Of a stretch of 64,000 nt of DNA, positions 27,001 through 36,534 are shown in pieces. The stretch is from the NCBI GenBank assembly GCA_964472505.1, contig CAYYQW010000010.1, forward strand, positions 15,000-78,999, given 5' to 3'. A program made the position numbers and the translations under genes. This DNA is from JAYEIA01 sp964472505 (GTDB lineage Bacteria; Bacteroidota; Bacteroidia; Bacteroidales; JAADGE01). The notes under the pieces were generated by a model, which was not told the origin of the DNA, did not search any database, and saw only the letters and a list, made by a program, of their open reading frames with translations. Each line of letters starts with the position of its first letter. Within the stretch, counting starts at the first letter, position 1.

Positions 27001-27705
27001 GACCAACTAAGCGTATACAACGGCGAAAATGCTTCGGCACCGCTTATTGGAGAGTTTTGCGGAAATTCCGTACCGGAACTACTGCAAAATATTTCAGCTT
27101 CTAACCCGGAAGGCGCATTAACGTTCAAATTTACTTCGGACGGTTCCGTTACCGAGTCGGGTTGGCAAGCCGAAATTTCCTGCAAAAATGCATATACGGT
27201 GAATTTTGTGGTAAGTGACGGCAAACAACCCATTGAAAATGCCGAAATTGAATTTACTAACCGAATATTTACCACCGATGCCGACGGGCTTTCAACATTC
27301 GACTTAGTAGCCGAAGGCACACAAAAATACACGGTGAGAGCAGAGGGTATGCAAGAAGCTGCCGGGACTTTAAACGTCTTGCAAAACGAAACCGAATATG
27401 TAACGCTAAGTGTTTCGAATTCAGCTGCGCTCGAAAATAATACATTTGAAATCGTCCCTAATCCAAGTTCGGGGCTTACGCAAATAAAATCTTCCGTTCG
27501 GGGCAATTTACACATCCGTATTTTCAACATTACCGGCCAACTTGTGTATGAAGATAAACAAGAAAACTTCAGCGGAACATACAGCAAGTCAATTGACCTC
27601 AGTCATCTGAGCCCCGGCATGTATCCGGTCAGGATTCAATCGCAAGGGAAAGTTTATCATCAAAAATTAATGATAGCTAATAGTTCCCGATTCCATATTT
27701 TTTAA
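24058..27705 (+). CDS. Secreted C25 (gingipain-type) cysteine peptidase with CUB-like domain and T9SS tail
   Basis: A 1215-residue exported protease. Order: signal peptide (1-21), gingipain-type propeptide (about 25-215), C25 catalytic domain (about 245-600) with His447 in NYTAHCNQGG and the likely nucleophile Cys480 in GNCCLSADF, immunoglobulin-like repeats (about 660-910), a CUB-like domain (about 927-1041) with DQLSVYNG and GWQAEISC, a carboxypeptidase-regulatory-like domain, and a type IX secretion tail from about 1125 (FEIVPNPSSG, FNITGQLVYE, LSPGMYPVRI). The tail predicts outer-membrane export by the Por system and surface anchoring or release. It stands alone and probably degrades extracellular protein. 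Confidence 0.92.
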   Translation: MMKKILLLLSITAFLLQTGVAQNGIIPLKSEKASLQVKQQKNEADFRLTVSHTAIKSLSVNTKKGKFDEISITGASYIGKPGMPKLPAYTKLIEVPEGAEIVLKVKSFDSREYKLEAFGIENPIMPVQPSIRKDQDPEKLKFHYLKDAYTSKNFTDYEIVSADPIGSMRGIRIAKLSIAPVNYNPDKGTIKVYNNIEIEVSFKNTDKKLTQDARRKAYSPYFEPVYSKLINHKNMADDHPDLTKYPVKMLILSDRMFEEALQPYIDWKTKKGFEVIVNYTDEGYESVSEIKNWIQTHYESSGPDDPAPSFCLLVGDTDQIPASQVANQSNQKTDLYYFSQDGDYFPEMYYGRFSANNLEQLQPQIDKTLYYEQYQFSDPTFLDDVTLIAGVDAEWNPNVGQPTVQYGTDNYFNSSFGFVNVNDYLDSYAGCYDNERIAVSLINYTAHCNQGGWGNPSFSVSNAHNTVNQGQYPLAVGNCCLSADFGFSSECIGEAWVRAENGAVAYIGSSPNTFWFEDFYWAVGAFPIEGDNDGYVPTTEETSMGVYDAMFLSDYTSVGATIFLGNLAVTEADVGSYIPEYYWEAYNALGDPSLVSYKTQGSDNKVSHASKIIIGIESFEISAESGSYAAVSKDGILHGAALVGESGTAVLSIKPIPEAGDVDIVVTKPQYKPYINSIPASPADGPYIITESYTDEIVYNQSTDLNIALKNIGSDPATDVQVNISSPDANAQITNPSHNYGDIAADEISSASPSGTFTLSIPNNLENGREIPIEINISDDQSNSWLYTKNIRVKAPKTSSSEVFVTNDDNENFQLDPGESADINFTVTNTGDAGADFSSELSVSNDPNAYLSLGETSTEPVFISAGQSYDFSFPNATAASETPEGTKIGLALTVLSGESAQYSSTLSREIIIGTTPEYLISNQGAYNVCTGVFLDSGGADNNYSDDENNSLTFYPLQAGQMISLNFEEFSIEPNNNNGGCYDQLSVYNGENASAPLIGEFCGNSVPELLQNISASNPEGALTFKFTSDGSVTESGWQAEISCKNAYTVNFVVSDGKQPIENAEIEFTNRIFTTDADGLSTFDLVAEGTQKYTVRAEGMQEAAGTLNVLQNETEYVTLSVSNSAALENNTFEIVPNPSSGLTQIKSSVRGNLHIRIFNITGQLVYEDKQENFSGTYSKSIDLSHLSPGMYPVRIQSQGKVYHQKLMIANSSRFHIF

Positions 27706-27761
27706 TGTATATTTATGTGCTTAAAAAAGTTCGTTCCTATTAATCCCATAATCATCAACAA

Positions 27762-30700
27762 ATGAATTCTCGCTGTTTTTTCATCACACTGCTGTTTTTT
27801 TTATTAAATTCCTGTATTTCACAACCTACTGCGCAAGCCCAAAAAGGGTATAACTATATGGTGCATTTTGAAACGGAGGAAAGCCAAAACGATATTCCGA
27901 TTACGGCACTTGCTTTTGATCGGCGACAAAACATTGTAATAGGAAGCCGATACGGTATCAGCACTTTCGACGGCAGCCGTCAGAAACTAATAAAAAAATC
28001 ACCCAAAGAAATTTTTGATTTAAAAAACGACTCCGCCGGAGAATTTATATACAGCGGTTCAAAAAATGATTTCGGTTATGTATATATTAACAAATACGGT
28101 CAATCGGAGTACATATCCATGAAACCCGATAATGCCGACATCGGTAATATTACAAAAGTAGTCATAGATAATAACAAAATAGTGTTCGGCGGAAAAGACC
28201 ATATATTTATTGCTGATGACAGTACTAAAGCAATCCTAAAACATATTCCCGCCGAAACGGATGGAGAGTTTGCGGGCTTTTTCTTGCTGAAAAATGATAT
28301 TTTTATCAATATAAAAGGAAAAGGGGTGCACAAAATAAAGGATGGCACACCGATATCGGTTAAAGGCGGGGAAAGTTTCCAAAATACCGCGCTTACATTT
28401 TTTGCTCCGTATAATGCGCACAGTATTTTATTGGGTACCGATAACAGCACCATTTTCATATATAACAGCAAAGGGTTTAAACAGTTTTCAAAAAACACAG
28501 ATATAAGAAAATTTTTAGAAGAAAATATTCTGCGTAACGGTATGCGTTTCAATAAAGAATCATTTGTACTGACAACCATAACGGGCGGTGCCGTAATAAT
28601 TGACAAAATATACGGAAAAATTCAACAAACCGTTAACTACCAATCCGGCCTGCCTGAAGATGAGATAACAGCACAAGCTATTGACGGAAATAACGGCCTT
28701 TGGCTTGCTCATCCCGGCGGTATAAGCCGATATACAGTAGAATCAACAATAAAAGATTACTCACCTTATCCGGGCATATACGGCAAGATTAACGATGTAC
28801 TTTATCTTAACGACAGCTTGTATGCCGCTTCAAATAACGGTCTGTATCAACTCTCAGAAATTCGTAACTACCGTGAAAAACAGATTCTTGTTAAACAAAA
28901 AGCGCGCTACGGATATAAATTCACTCCCAAACAAACGTATATACTTCAATCAATTAATCACAAATTCACACCACTTAGTCAAATAACAGAAAAAATAAAA
29001 CGTCTGGAACTCCTCAACGACAGTATTCTTATAGCAATTTCGGATTTGGGAATCTACCAAGTGAGAGATACTTTAGCAAAAAAACTGCTGAAAGACATGT
29101 ATATAAACGATCTGCATGCCGCTTCGGACACGAATCTGTTATATACCGCAACACTAAAAGGTATCCAAACGGTTAGTTTTGAATACGACACCCTTAAAAA
29201 TGAAATAACTTGGAAGAGTGAAAAAATTTTCCCCTCGGTTAATACTCAAATATTCTCAATTACGGCTGATGATAGCGGCAATCTGTTTTTCGGGGCAGAC
29301 GGGAAAGCATTTCGCGCAGAAAGGAACCCGGAAGGAGGTTTCAACAAGCCAAAAGAAATAAAATTTCCCATAAGCATAAACGAAGTCGTACAGGCAAGAA
29401 AAATCAATAAAAACATTCTATTCATGCTCTCTTCCGGGCTTTTTCGATACGATACCCACTCCCAAACAGCCGTCGAAGACACGACTGCTAAACTGTCCGA
29501 TGCAGAAACACTCATTAAGCTTTCGCAGCCGAATTATCAAGGCAAAGTCAAACCCAATAAAAATGCTTCATTAATTAAACTATTTTCTCAAATTCGCAAA
29601 ATTCGCAGCGACAAAACCGGTAATATATGGGTTATAAATGGATCCAAAGGCATATTTTGTATACAACCGGATACATTAAAAGCAAGCGCAATCAATTTTG
29701 ATGTTCATATTATATCGGTACGCGATAAACAAGACAGCCTGTACATTCCCGAATCATTTGAACTTGATTATGAACGCAATGCATTAAGAGTTGAAGTTTC
29801 CGCACCCTTTTTTATGCGTCCGGAAGGCACAAGTTTTCGGCACAAAATTAAAGGCTTGGAAAACTATGAAGAATGGTCGGACTGGAGTAGAAACCCGGTT
29901 GTTGAACTCTATTCATTGCCGCCGGGAAACTACACTTTTACCGTAATGGCCAAAAATGCACTTGGACAAACAAGCGATGAAAAAAACTTACAATTTTCTG
30001 TAGCTAAACCTTTTACACAAACGGAGTTATTTTATTTCATACTCTCAATCACTGCCTTAATCCTATTTTTTATTTTTTCCTATTTGGGAAGGTATCGATT
30101 AAGAATGAAAAACCGCAAACTGGAGAAAATTATACAAGAACGCACATCCGAAATAACAGAACAAAATCAGCAACTTGAAACGCAAAAAGAAGAAATCTCC
30201 GCACAAAGAGACATACTGGCTGAACGAAACGATAAAATTGAAACCCAAAGAGACCGACTGGCCAAACAAAACCAAAGAATTGAAACCCAAAACAGAAAAA
30301 TAAAAGACAGCATCACTTATGCACTCAACATACAGGAAGCCATTCTTCCCAACGAAGGCTATATCAGTAAATTGTTCCCCGATAACTTCATATATTATCG
30401 CCCGCGCGATATAGTCAGCGGCGATTTTTATTGGTTTGCAGAGCGCCGAGGCGCTTACTATTTTGCCGCGGCAGATTGCACCGGACACGGAGTACCGGGC
30501 GCATTTATGAGTATGTTGGGCGTATCGTTTCTGAATAATATTGTGAATACATCACGCAAAAAAGACCTGTCTCCGGCTGATATCCTCACAAGTCTTTCCG
30601 ATAAGCTGATAGAAGCGCTGCAACAAACCGGCGATCCGGACGAAGCAAAAGACGGTATGGATATAGCCCTGTGTAAAATAGATCAATCATCAGGCAAAGC

Positions 30701-31061
30701 TGTTTTTTCGGGTGCTTTTAACCCACTCTATTTGGTCTATGACAATACAATAAGAGTGTTTAAACCGAACCGTCGCCCTATTGGAATATATGAATTCATG
30801 CACAAAGCCAAAGCTTTTGAAAATGAAGAATTCGAAGTTAGAAAAAATGACGTGCTTTATGTTTTCTCGGATGGCTACATTGATCAATTTGGCGGAAATA
30901 ATGGCAAGAAATTTAATATTGAGCGATTCAAAAAACTTCTTTTAAAAATTCACCAAATGCCGCTTAATGAACAGAAAAGCGAATTAGAAAAAGTAATGGA
31001 AAGCTGGAAAAAATCCGAAGAGCAGTTAGATGATATGCTTGTGATAGGTATCAAAATCTAA
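27762..31061 (+). CDS. Two-component-type propeller sensor with SpoIIE (PP2C-like) phosphatase output
   Basis: A 1099-residue membrane sensor. A signal peptide (with a lipobox-like NSC at Cys18) leads into a periplasmic seven-bladed-propeller region (about 30-640), a Y_Y_Y-type beta domain (about 650-752), one membrane helix (756-776), a coiled coil built from repeats such as IETQRDRLAKQNQR (785-850) and a C-terminal SpoIIE serine phosphatase domain with DIVSGDFYW, AAADCTGHGVPGAFMSM, and DGMDIALC. A histidine-kinase domain is replaced by a phosphatase, as in many Bacteroidota hybrid sensors. Likely targets are anti-sigma antagonist or SiaC-type proteins; one SiaC-like gene lies at 44025. Confidence 0.88.
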   Translation: MNSRCFFITLLFFLLNSCISQPTAQAQKGYNYMVHFETEESQNDIPITALAFDRRQNIVIGSRYGISTFDGSRQKLIKKSPKEIFDLKNDSAGEFIYSGSKNDFGYVYINKYGQSEYISMKPDNADIGNITKVVIDNNKIVFGGKDHIFIADDSTKAILKHIPAETDGEFAGFFLLKNDIFINIKGKGVHKIKDGTPISVKGGESFQNTALTFFAPYNAHSILLGTDNSTIFIYNSKGFKQFSKNTDIRKFLEENILRNGMRFNKESFVLTTITGGAVIIDKIYGKIQQTVNYQSGLPEDEITAQAIDGNNGLWLAHPGGISRYTVESTIKDYSPYPGIYGKINDVLYLNDSLYAASNNGLYQLSEIRNYREKQILVKQKARYGYKFTPKQTYILQSINHKFTPLSQITEKIKRLELLNDSILIAISDLGIYQVRDTLAKKLLKDMYINDLHAASDTNLLYTATLKGIQTVSFEYDTLKNEITWKSEKIFPSVNTQIFSITADDSGNLFFGADGKAFRAERNPEGGFNKPKEIKFPISINEVVQARKINKNILFMLSSGLFRYDTHSQTAVEDTTAKLSDAETLIKLSQPNYQGKVKPNKNASLIKLFSQIRKIRSDKTGNIWVINGSKGIFCIQPDTLKASAINFDVHIISVRDKQDSLYIPESFELDYERNALRVEVSAPFFMRPEGTSFRHKIKGLENYEEWSDWSRNPVVELYSLPPGNYTFTVMAKNALGQTSDEKNLQFSVAKPFTQTELFYFILSITALILFFIFSYLGRYRLRMKNRKLEKIIQERTSEITEQNQQLETQKEEISAQRDILAERNDKIETQRDRLAKQNQRIETQNRKIKDSITYALNIQEAILPNEGYISKLFPDNFIYYRPRDIVSGDFYWFAERRGAYYFAAADCTGHGVPGAFMSMLGVSFLNNIVNTSRKKDLSPADILTSLSDKLIEALQQTGDPDEAKDGMDIALCKIDQSSGKAVFSGAFNPLYLVYDNTIRVFKPNRRPIGIYEFMHKAKAFENEEFEVRKNDVLYVFSDGYIDQFGGNNGKKFNIERFKKLLLKIHQMPLNEQKSELEKVMESWKKSEEQLDDMLVIGIKI

Positions 31062-31830
31062 AGAAGCAAAAAATTCTGCCGGATTTTTTGAATGTACTCC
31101 CCGTATATTCCCCCTTAGCCTGCGAATACATATATAATAAGCTAAAAAACAGGTGCCTTTTAAATACTAAAGTCAAATAAATTTCATAACTTTTAGACAT
31201 ACTTTAGTTTTTCTAAATACACTGAAGTTTCGCAGGTACGCAGCTCCTTATTTTCTATGCTTTTGATATGTTATGTTTTCATGGCAGCCATATTCTAAAG
31301 TCTTGTTCATCAAAATGCTATATAGATAATTCCAAAATCAACTTTTTGTGCTTCTAATAATTTCCGGACTAACCGTTCTTATGCATCAACAGCACAACCA
31401 ATAACTCTCGCTGTTTATCATTTCTTTTCATTTGTCTCGTTTTTACTTTGTGAAGATTAGTGTCTTCTTAGGGTTCTTTGTGTAATAGTTTTGTAACTGC
31501 ATACGGGGATAAAATCTGTACACAAAGATTCACAAAGCAGGCACAAAGTTACACAAAGATAATACGAACATTTTGCAAAAAAATCGAGAACTTTAAAAAT
31601 TGCATATACATATTCTTTGATTTTTGTGCATATCAACAAAAACCGATTTTAATTCTGAAATCTAAATGCATTTTCGATTTGCAGCATTTTGTCAGATTTG
31701 GAATTCATTGTATAATTTGTTAATAATTAGAGCTTTAAACAATAATAGTGCTGCTTTTTTATTTTAATAAATCCTTGAATTCAAACCATGTCAGATCTGC
31801 GAAACTTCAGTTATATAATTATTCTCGTTT
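31062..31830. other. Non-coding gap with short repeated words
   Basis: No supported gene is found. Around 31445-31566 the words ACACAAAG, CACAAAG and TTTGTG recur many times on both strands, resembling a degraded intergenic repeat. The remainder is AT-rich. Confidence 0.5.
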
Positions 31831-33990
31831 TCAGTTCAAAAAGTCTTCAAAATAACGCGTTACTTTTTTCATCAGATGCAGGCGAGTCATGCCGCGCATA
31901 TTGTGTTCCGATTCGGGATATAAGAAAAAGTCAATATCGGTGCCGGCTTTTATAAGCGAACGCTTAAAATCGATGCTGTGTTGCGGAACCACAACCGGGT
32001 CTTGATATCCGTGAATAACTTGCAACCTTCCTTCCAACTGATCGGCTTTATTGAGCAGACTTGTTTTTTCAAAACCTTCGGGATTAGTTTCCGGCGTATC
32101 CATGTAGCGTTCGCCGTACATGGCTTCGTAATATTTCCAGTCGGTAACCGGTCCGCCGGCTACACCGGTTTTAAATATTTCGGGATAATTCAGCATCAGG
32201 CTTATTGTCATAAAACCTCCGTAGCTCCAGCCGTGCACGCCTATGCGGCTGGGGTCAACAAAATCTTTAGTCAGTAAGAAATCAATGCCTTTCTTTTGAT
32301 CTTCCATTTCGTTTTGCCCGCATTGGCGGTGAATGATGCTTTCAAACTCAAAACCTCGATTGGCAGACCCGCGATTATCCAAAGTAAACATCACATAGCC
32401 TTTCTGTGCCATGTACTGATTCCAAAGACTTGCACCGCCCAACCACCGGTTAGTAACTAATTGTGCATGCGGCCCGCCGTAAACATAAACTATTACCGGA
32501 TATTTTTTCTTCGGGTCAAAATCCGGCGGTGTAATCATGCGGTAATACAAATCGGTTTCGCCGTCGGCCGCTTTAATGGTTCCTATGGTCATTTCTCCGA
32601 GATTATAATCGCTCAAAGGATTATCCGAATCCACAAGTAACTTTATAAGTTTTCCGTTTTCATCACTTAAAGCCGTTTTCCCGGCTACTTTTAAACTGCT
32701 GTAACTGTCAATCAGTTGTTGCTTTGAATTGGAAAAAACCACGCGGTGAACACCTTCCTCTGTTGTAAGTTTTGAAATTTTGCCGCTTTTCAAATCGGCT
32801 TTATAATAATGTGTCTCAATTGGGCTGTCTTTTGTAGCGGTAAAATATACCGTTTTGCCTTTCTCGTCAAAACCCTCAATGCCGGTTACTGCCCATTCGC
32901 CCTGCGTGAGTTGTTTAATCAGCTTTCCTTTGGTATCATAAAGGTATAGGTGATCGTAGCCGTCGCGCTCACTGAACCAAATAAATTGATTGGGATTATT
33001 TATTACAAAATGCAAAGGATTTTCGGGCTCTACATAGCGTTGACTTTTTTCTTCGAACAAAGTCTGAACAAATCCGCCGGTTTTGGCATTGTATTTATTC
33101 AGTTTCAGGTGTTTCTGCTCACGATTCAATACCCCGATATAAACATAATCGCCGGAAGGATCCCAACTAATGCTTGTAAGATAGCGTTCAGCGGTAAAAT
33201 CGCTAACATCTGCAAAAACCGTATTTTTGGTTTTCAAATCATAAATTCCCAAAGTAACTTCTTCGCTTTTTTCACCAATCATGGGATATTTTATGGGCTT
33301 GTAACTTGCAATGCGTGTTGTGATGTCCACTAAAGGGTAATCGCTTACCATGGTTTCGTCTTTACGGTAAAAAGCCAGCTTCTCACCGGAAGGCGACCAG
33401 AAAATGCCCTCATGTATGCCAAATTCTTGTCGGTGTACGTAGCCGTCGCCGTTTACAATGCTTTTATCTTCATCATTTGTTACGGTCATCGTTTCCCCTT
33501 CGGAGGTTCGTACATACAAGTTGTTCTCAAGCGTATAAGCAATATGCCCGGATGTCTTGTGTTGTTTGATGTTTCCGGCATCTTCTTTAAGTTCAACTAT
33601 GCGTACATATTCATTCTTTTTGATATTTACGGTATTAAATTCCGGTCCGTTTTTGAAGGCTAAAAAGTCATCCGACAACCATTCATAATCCCAATACGGA
33701 AAATAAGGCAAGGGTTCCAAATCCGATTCGTTTCGTAACTGATTCAACTCGCCCAAGCTGTATAAATCTTCCTTTTCGCCGGTTTCGCCGGATATTTTAT
33801 AGATGCTGCTGTAATCTTTCACATAAGTAAAATCAGTTTTGCCGTAAGGCATCACGCCTTCTAAGCTTTCCGGAGCCAAATTGCGCCACTGATTAATTAC
33901 GGCATCTTCCAAAGTCAGTTGTTTATCTTGTGCCTGTGAAATTGTGCCCCAAAGCAAAGCCGGAAGCACCAGAAACCATATTTTCTTCAT
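31831..33990 (-). CDS. Dipeptidyl peptidase IV (S9B family)
   Basis: A 719-residue exported serine peptidase that removes Xaa-Pro dipeptides from peptide N-termini. It begins with a signal peptide (MKKIWFLVLPALLWGTISQAQ), then the N-terminal beta-propeller with the DPP IV substrate-anchoring segment containing HRQEFG (E at this site binds the peptide N-terminus), and the alpha/beta-hydrolase domain with Ser589 in GWSYGG and His696 in SEHNMRG. A start two codons earlier (33996) is equally possible. It likely acts in the periplasm on peptides made by secreted proteases such as the C25 enzyme. Confidence 0.94.
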   Translation of the reverse strand: MKKIWFLVLPALLWGTISQAQDKQLTLEDAVINQWRNLAPESLEGVMPYGKTDFTYVKDYSSIYKISGETGEKEDLYSLGELNQLRNESDLEPLPYFPYWDYEWLSDDFLAFKNGPEFNTVNIKKNEYVRIVELKEDAGNIKQHKTSGHIAYTLENNLYVRTSEGETMTVTNDEDKSIVNGDGYVHRQEFGIHEGIFWSPSGEKLAFYRKDETMVSDYPLVDITTRIASYKPIKYPMIGEKSEEVTLGIYDLKTKNTVFADVSDFTAERYLTSISWDPSGDYVYIGVLNREQKHLKLNKYNAKTGGFVQTLFEEKSQRYVEPENPLHFVINNPNQFIWFSERDGYDHLYLYDTKGKLIKQLTQGEWAVTGIEGFDEKGKTVYFTATKDSPIETHYYKADLKSGKISKLTTEEGVHRVVFSNSKQQLIDSYSSLKVAGKTALSDENGKLIKLLVDSDNPLSDYNLGEMTIGTIKAADGETDLYYRMITPPDFDPKKKYPVIVYVYGGPHAQLVTNRWLGGASLWNQYMAQKGYVMFTLDNRGSANRGFEFESIIHRQCGQNEMEDQKKGIDFLLTKDFVDPSRIGVHGWSYGGFMTISLMLNYPEIFKTGVAGGPVTDWKYYEAMYGERYMDTPETNPEGFEKTSLLNKADQLEGRLQVIHGYQDPVVVPQHSIDFKRSLIKAGTDIDFFLYPESEHNMRGMTRLHLMKKVTRYFEDFLN

Positions 33991-34090
33991 AATCATAAGT
34001 TTTTTAAAATTTAAAATTTCGTATAAAGATAAACAGAAAATATCTGCCGATAAAATCTTATTGTTTTCCGGCAGCCTCCCGATTTCATTT

Positions 34091-34121
34091 TTTGCCGTTT
34101 ATATTGTTTTATCTAAATTTG
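34091..34121 (+). promoter_or_regulatory. icd promoter
   Basis: TTTG (34091-34094), a 19-bp spacer and TAAATTTG (34114-34121) give a full match to the Bacteroidetes promoter pattern. Transcription would start near 34128, leaving a leader of about 120 nt. Confidence 0.75.
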
Positions 34122-34203
34122 TACACATGAGTAAAAAAACAGTTGAATTTATTATTCCGTATTCATTTTTTCCTGCTCAGAAAGCATTATCATTTTTTTA
34201 ATT

Positions 34204-34251
34204 ATGAAAACCCTATCATTTTCATATAAAAAACTAATTCAAATACAATGA
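34204..34251 (+). CDS. Possible 15-codon leader ORF overlapping the icd start
   Basis: ATG 34204 opens a frame of 15 codons (MKTLSFSYKKLIQIQ) whose TGA overlaps the icd ATG as ATGA, the typical layout of translational coupling. The frame is very short and could be chance; no homolog can be checked here. Confidence 0.3.
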   Translation: MKTLSFSYKKLIQIQ

Positions 34252-36479
34252 CAAACAAAGAAGCAAAGATTATTTATACCAAAATTGACGAAGCGCCGGC
34301 ATTAGCCACATACTCACTGTTGCCCGTGGTAAGCGCATTTTTGAAATCAGCCGATATCGACACACAAAAAGTTGATATTTCGCTGGCCGGCAGAATTTTG
34401 GCTAACTTTCCGGAAAAACTTACCAATGAACAAAAAACTGAAGACGGACTGTCTTTTCTCGGAAAATTGGTAGAAAAACCGGAAGCCAATATCATAAAAT
34501 TACCCAATATCAGTGCATCCGTATCGCAGCTAAAAGCAGCCATAAAAGAGCTTAAAAGCAAAGGTTTTGATGTACCCGATTATCCGGAAGAAGCTAAAAG
34601 TGAAGCAGAACAAAAAATAAAAGACCGCTATTCGGTCGTTCTCGGAAGTGCCGTAAACCCGGTCTTGCGACAAGGAAATTCAGACCGCAGAGTGGCACCT
34701 TCCGTAAAGGAAAATGCGCAAAAAAATCCGCACAAAATGATGAAAGAATGGCCGGCCGATTCAAAAACTCATGTAGCTCACATGAGCGACAAAGATTTTT
34801 ATTCCACAGAACGTTCTGCCGTTATTGAAAAAGAACAAAATGTATCCGTTGTATTCACTGACAAACAAGGCAACAAAAGCGTTCTGAAAGAAAAATTACA
34901 CCTCCTGAAAGATGAAGTAATCGACGGAAGTTTTATGAGCCGAAAAGCTTTGCGCGAATTTATTGAACAAGAACTGCAGGATGCCAAACAAAAAGGCATT
35001 CTGTTCTCAGTTCACCTCAAAGCCACCATGATGAAAGTATCGGATCCGGAAATTTTCGGACATTTTGTTTCGGTATATTTTAAAAATGTATTTGAAAAGC
35101 ATAAAGATTTCTTTAAAGCACAGGGCATAAACCCCAACTTAGGCTTGGGTGACCTGTATGCAGCCATGGAAAATTTCCCGAAGGAAAAACGCATTGAAAT
35201 TGAAGCCGATATACAAGAAGCTTACGAAAACCGGCCCGATTTGGCTATGGTAAACTCCGACAAAGGCATCACCAACCTGCATGCCGGAAACGACATTATC
35301 ATTGATGCATCCATGCCCGTTGTAATTCGCGACGGCGGCAGAATGTGGAATCCGTCCAACGAATTACAAGACACCAAAGCCGTAATACCGGACACAAGCT
35401 ATTCGGAATTTTATCAGACCGCCATTGATTTTTGCAAAAAACACGGTGCGTTCAACCCCGCCACCATGGGTAATGTTTCCAATGTAGGCCTCATGGCACA
35501 AAAAGCCGAAGAATACGGCTCGCACGACAAAACCTTTATTGCTTCCAAAGAAGGAACCATCAGCATCATTGACGAAGACGGAAAAACACTCATTTCGCAT
35601 AAAGTGGAAGAAGGCGATATCTGGCGAGCTTGTCAAACTAAAGACATTGCCGTTCGCGATTGGGTAAAATTGGCTGTGAAACGCGCCAAAGAAACCGGCG
35701 TTACCACCATATTCTGGTTAGACGAAAATCGTGCACACGATGCCCAACTCATTAAAAAAGTGAACACATACATTAAAGCATACGATACCAAAGGGCTTGA
35801 TATTCAAATTCTGCCGCCCGTTAAAGCCATGCAGCTCACCCTTGAGCGCGTAAAAGCCGGTAAAGATACGGTTTCGGTAACCGGAAACGTATTGCGTGAC
35901 TATTTGACCGACCTGTTCCCCATTCTGGAACTCGGAACAAGCGCCAAAATGCTGTCCATAATTCCCTTATTGGAAGGAGGCGGGCTGTTTGAAACCGGCG
36001 CCGGAGGTTCGGCACCCAAACACGTCCAGCAATTTCTTGAAGAAGGGCATTTGCGTTGGGACTCGCTCGGCGAATTTTTGGCATTAACCGTATCGCTGGA
36101 GCATCTCTCCGAAACCTATGACAATGCCAAAGCAGGCGTTCTGGCCAAAACTCTGGATAAGGCCGTAAGCGCCTATTTGGAAAACGGGAATTCGCCTTCG
36201 CGAAAAGCCGGCGAACCGGATAACCGCGCATCGCATTACTATCTGGCAACATACTGGGCCAAAGCACTTGCCGAGCAAGAAGAAGACAAAGCTCTGAAAG
36301 AAAAATTTACTCCGATTGCCGAGAAATTGGAAGAAAACGAGCGCAAGATTCTTAAAGAAATAGCCGCAGTGGAAGGAAAACCAAAAGATATCGGCGGTTA
36401 TTTTAAACCCAACGATACCAAAGCCGAAGCATCCATGCGCCCGAGCGCAACATTTAATGAAATAATTGCGGCGCTGTAA
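34248..36479 (+). CDS. icd: Monomeric NADP-dependent isocitrate dehydrogenase
   Basis: A 743-residue enzyme oxidising isocitrate to 2-oxoglutarate with NADP in the TCA cycle. It belongs to the monomeric (about 80 kDa) type, not the common 45 kDa dimer, as shown by its length and blocks such as GSAVNPVLRQGNSDRR, TATMMKVSDP-like SVHLKATMMKVSDPEIFGH and GGLFETGAGGSAPKHVQQF. It is followed by a strong terminator and appears monocistronic. Confidence 0.95.
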   Translation: MTNKEAKIIYTKIDEAPALATYSLLPVVSAFLKSADIDTQKVDISLAGRILANFPEKLTNEQKTEDGLSFLGKLVEKPEANIIKLPNISASVSQLKAAIKELKSKGFDVPDYPEEAKSEAEQKIKDRYSVVLGSAVNPVLRQGNSDRRVAPSVKENAQKNPHKMMKEWPADSKTHVAHMSDKDFYSTERSAVIEKEQNVSVVFTDKQGNKSVLKEKLHLLKDEVIDGSFMSRKALREFIEQELQDAKQKGILFSVHLKATMMKVSDPEIFGHFVSVYFKNVFEKHKDFFKAQGINPNLGLGDLYAAMENFPKEKRIEIEADIQEAYENRPDLAMVNSDKGITNLHAGNDIIIDASMPVVIRDGGRMWNPSNELQDTKAVIPDTSYSEFYQTAIDFCKKHGAFNPATMGNVSNVGLMAQKAEEYGSHDKTFIASKEGTISIIDEDGKTLISHKVEEGDIWRACQTKDIAVRDWVKLAVKRAKETGVTTIFWLDENRAHDAQLIKKVNTYIKAYDTKGLDIQILPPVKAMQLTLERVKAGKDTVSVTGNVLRDYLTDLFPILELGTSAKMLSIIPLLEGGGLFETGAGGSAPKHVQQFLEEGHLRWDSLGEFLALTVSLEHLSETYDNAKAGVLAKTLDKAVSAYLENGNSPSRKAGEPDNRASHYYLATYWAKALAEQEEDKALKEKFTPIAEKLEENERKILKEIAAVEGKPKDIGGYFKPNDTKAEASMRPSATFNEIIAAL

Positions 36480-36501
36480 TAATCAAAAATTAAAATTCCC
36501 G

Positions 36502-36534
36502 GCCCCTTTTGCTTTTGCGAAAGGGGCTTTTTTT
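36502..36534 (+). terminator. Rho-independent terminator after icd
   Basis: The stem GCCCCTTT/AAAGGGGC is followed by a run of seven T residues, 22 bp after the icd stop. Confidence 0.85.
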
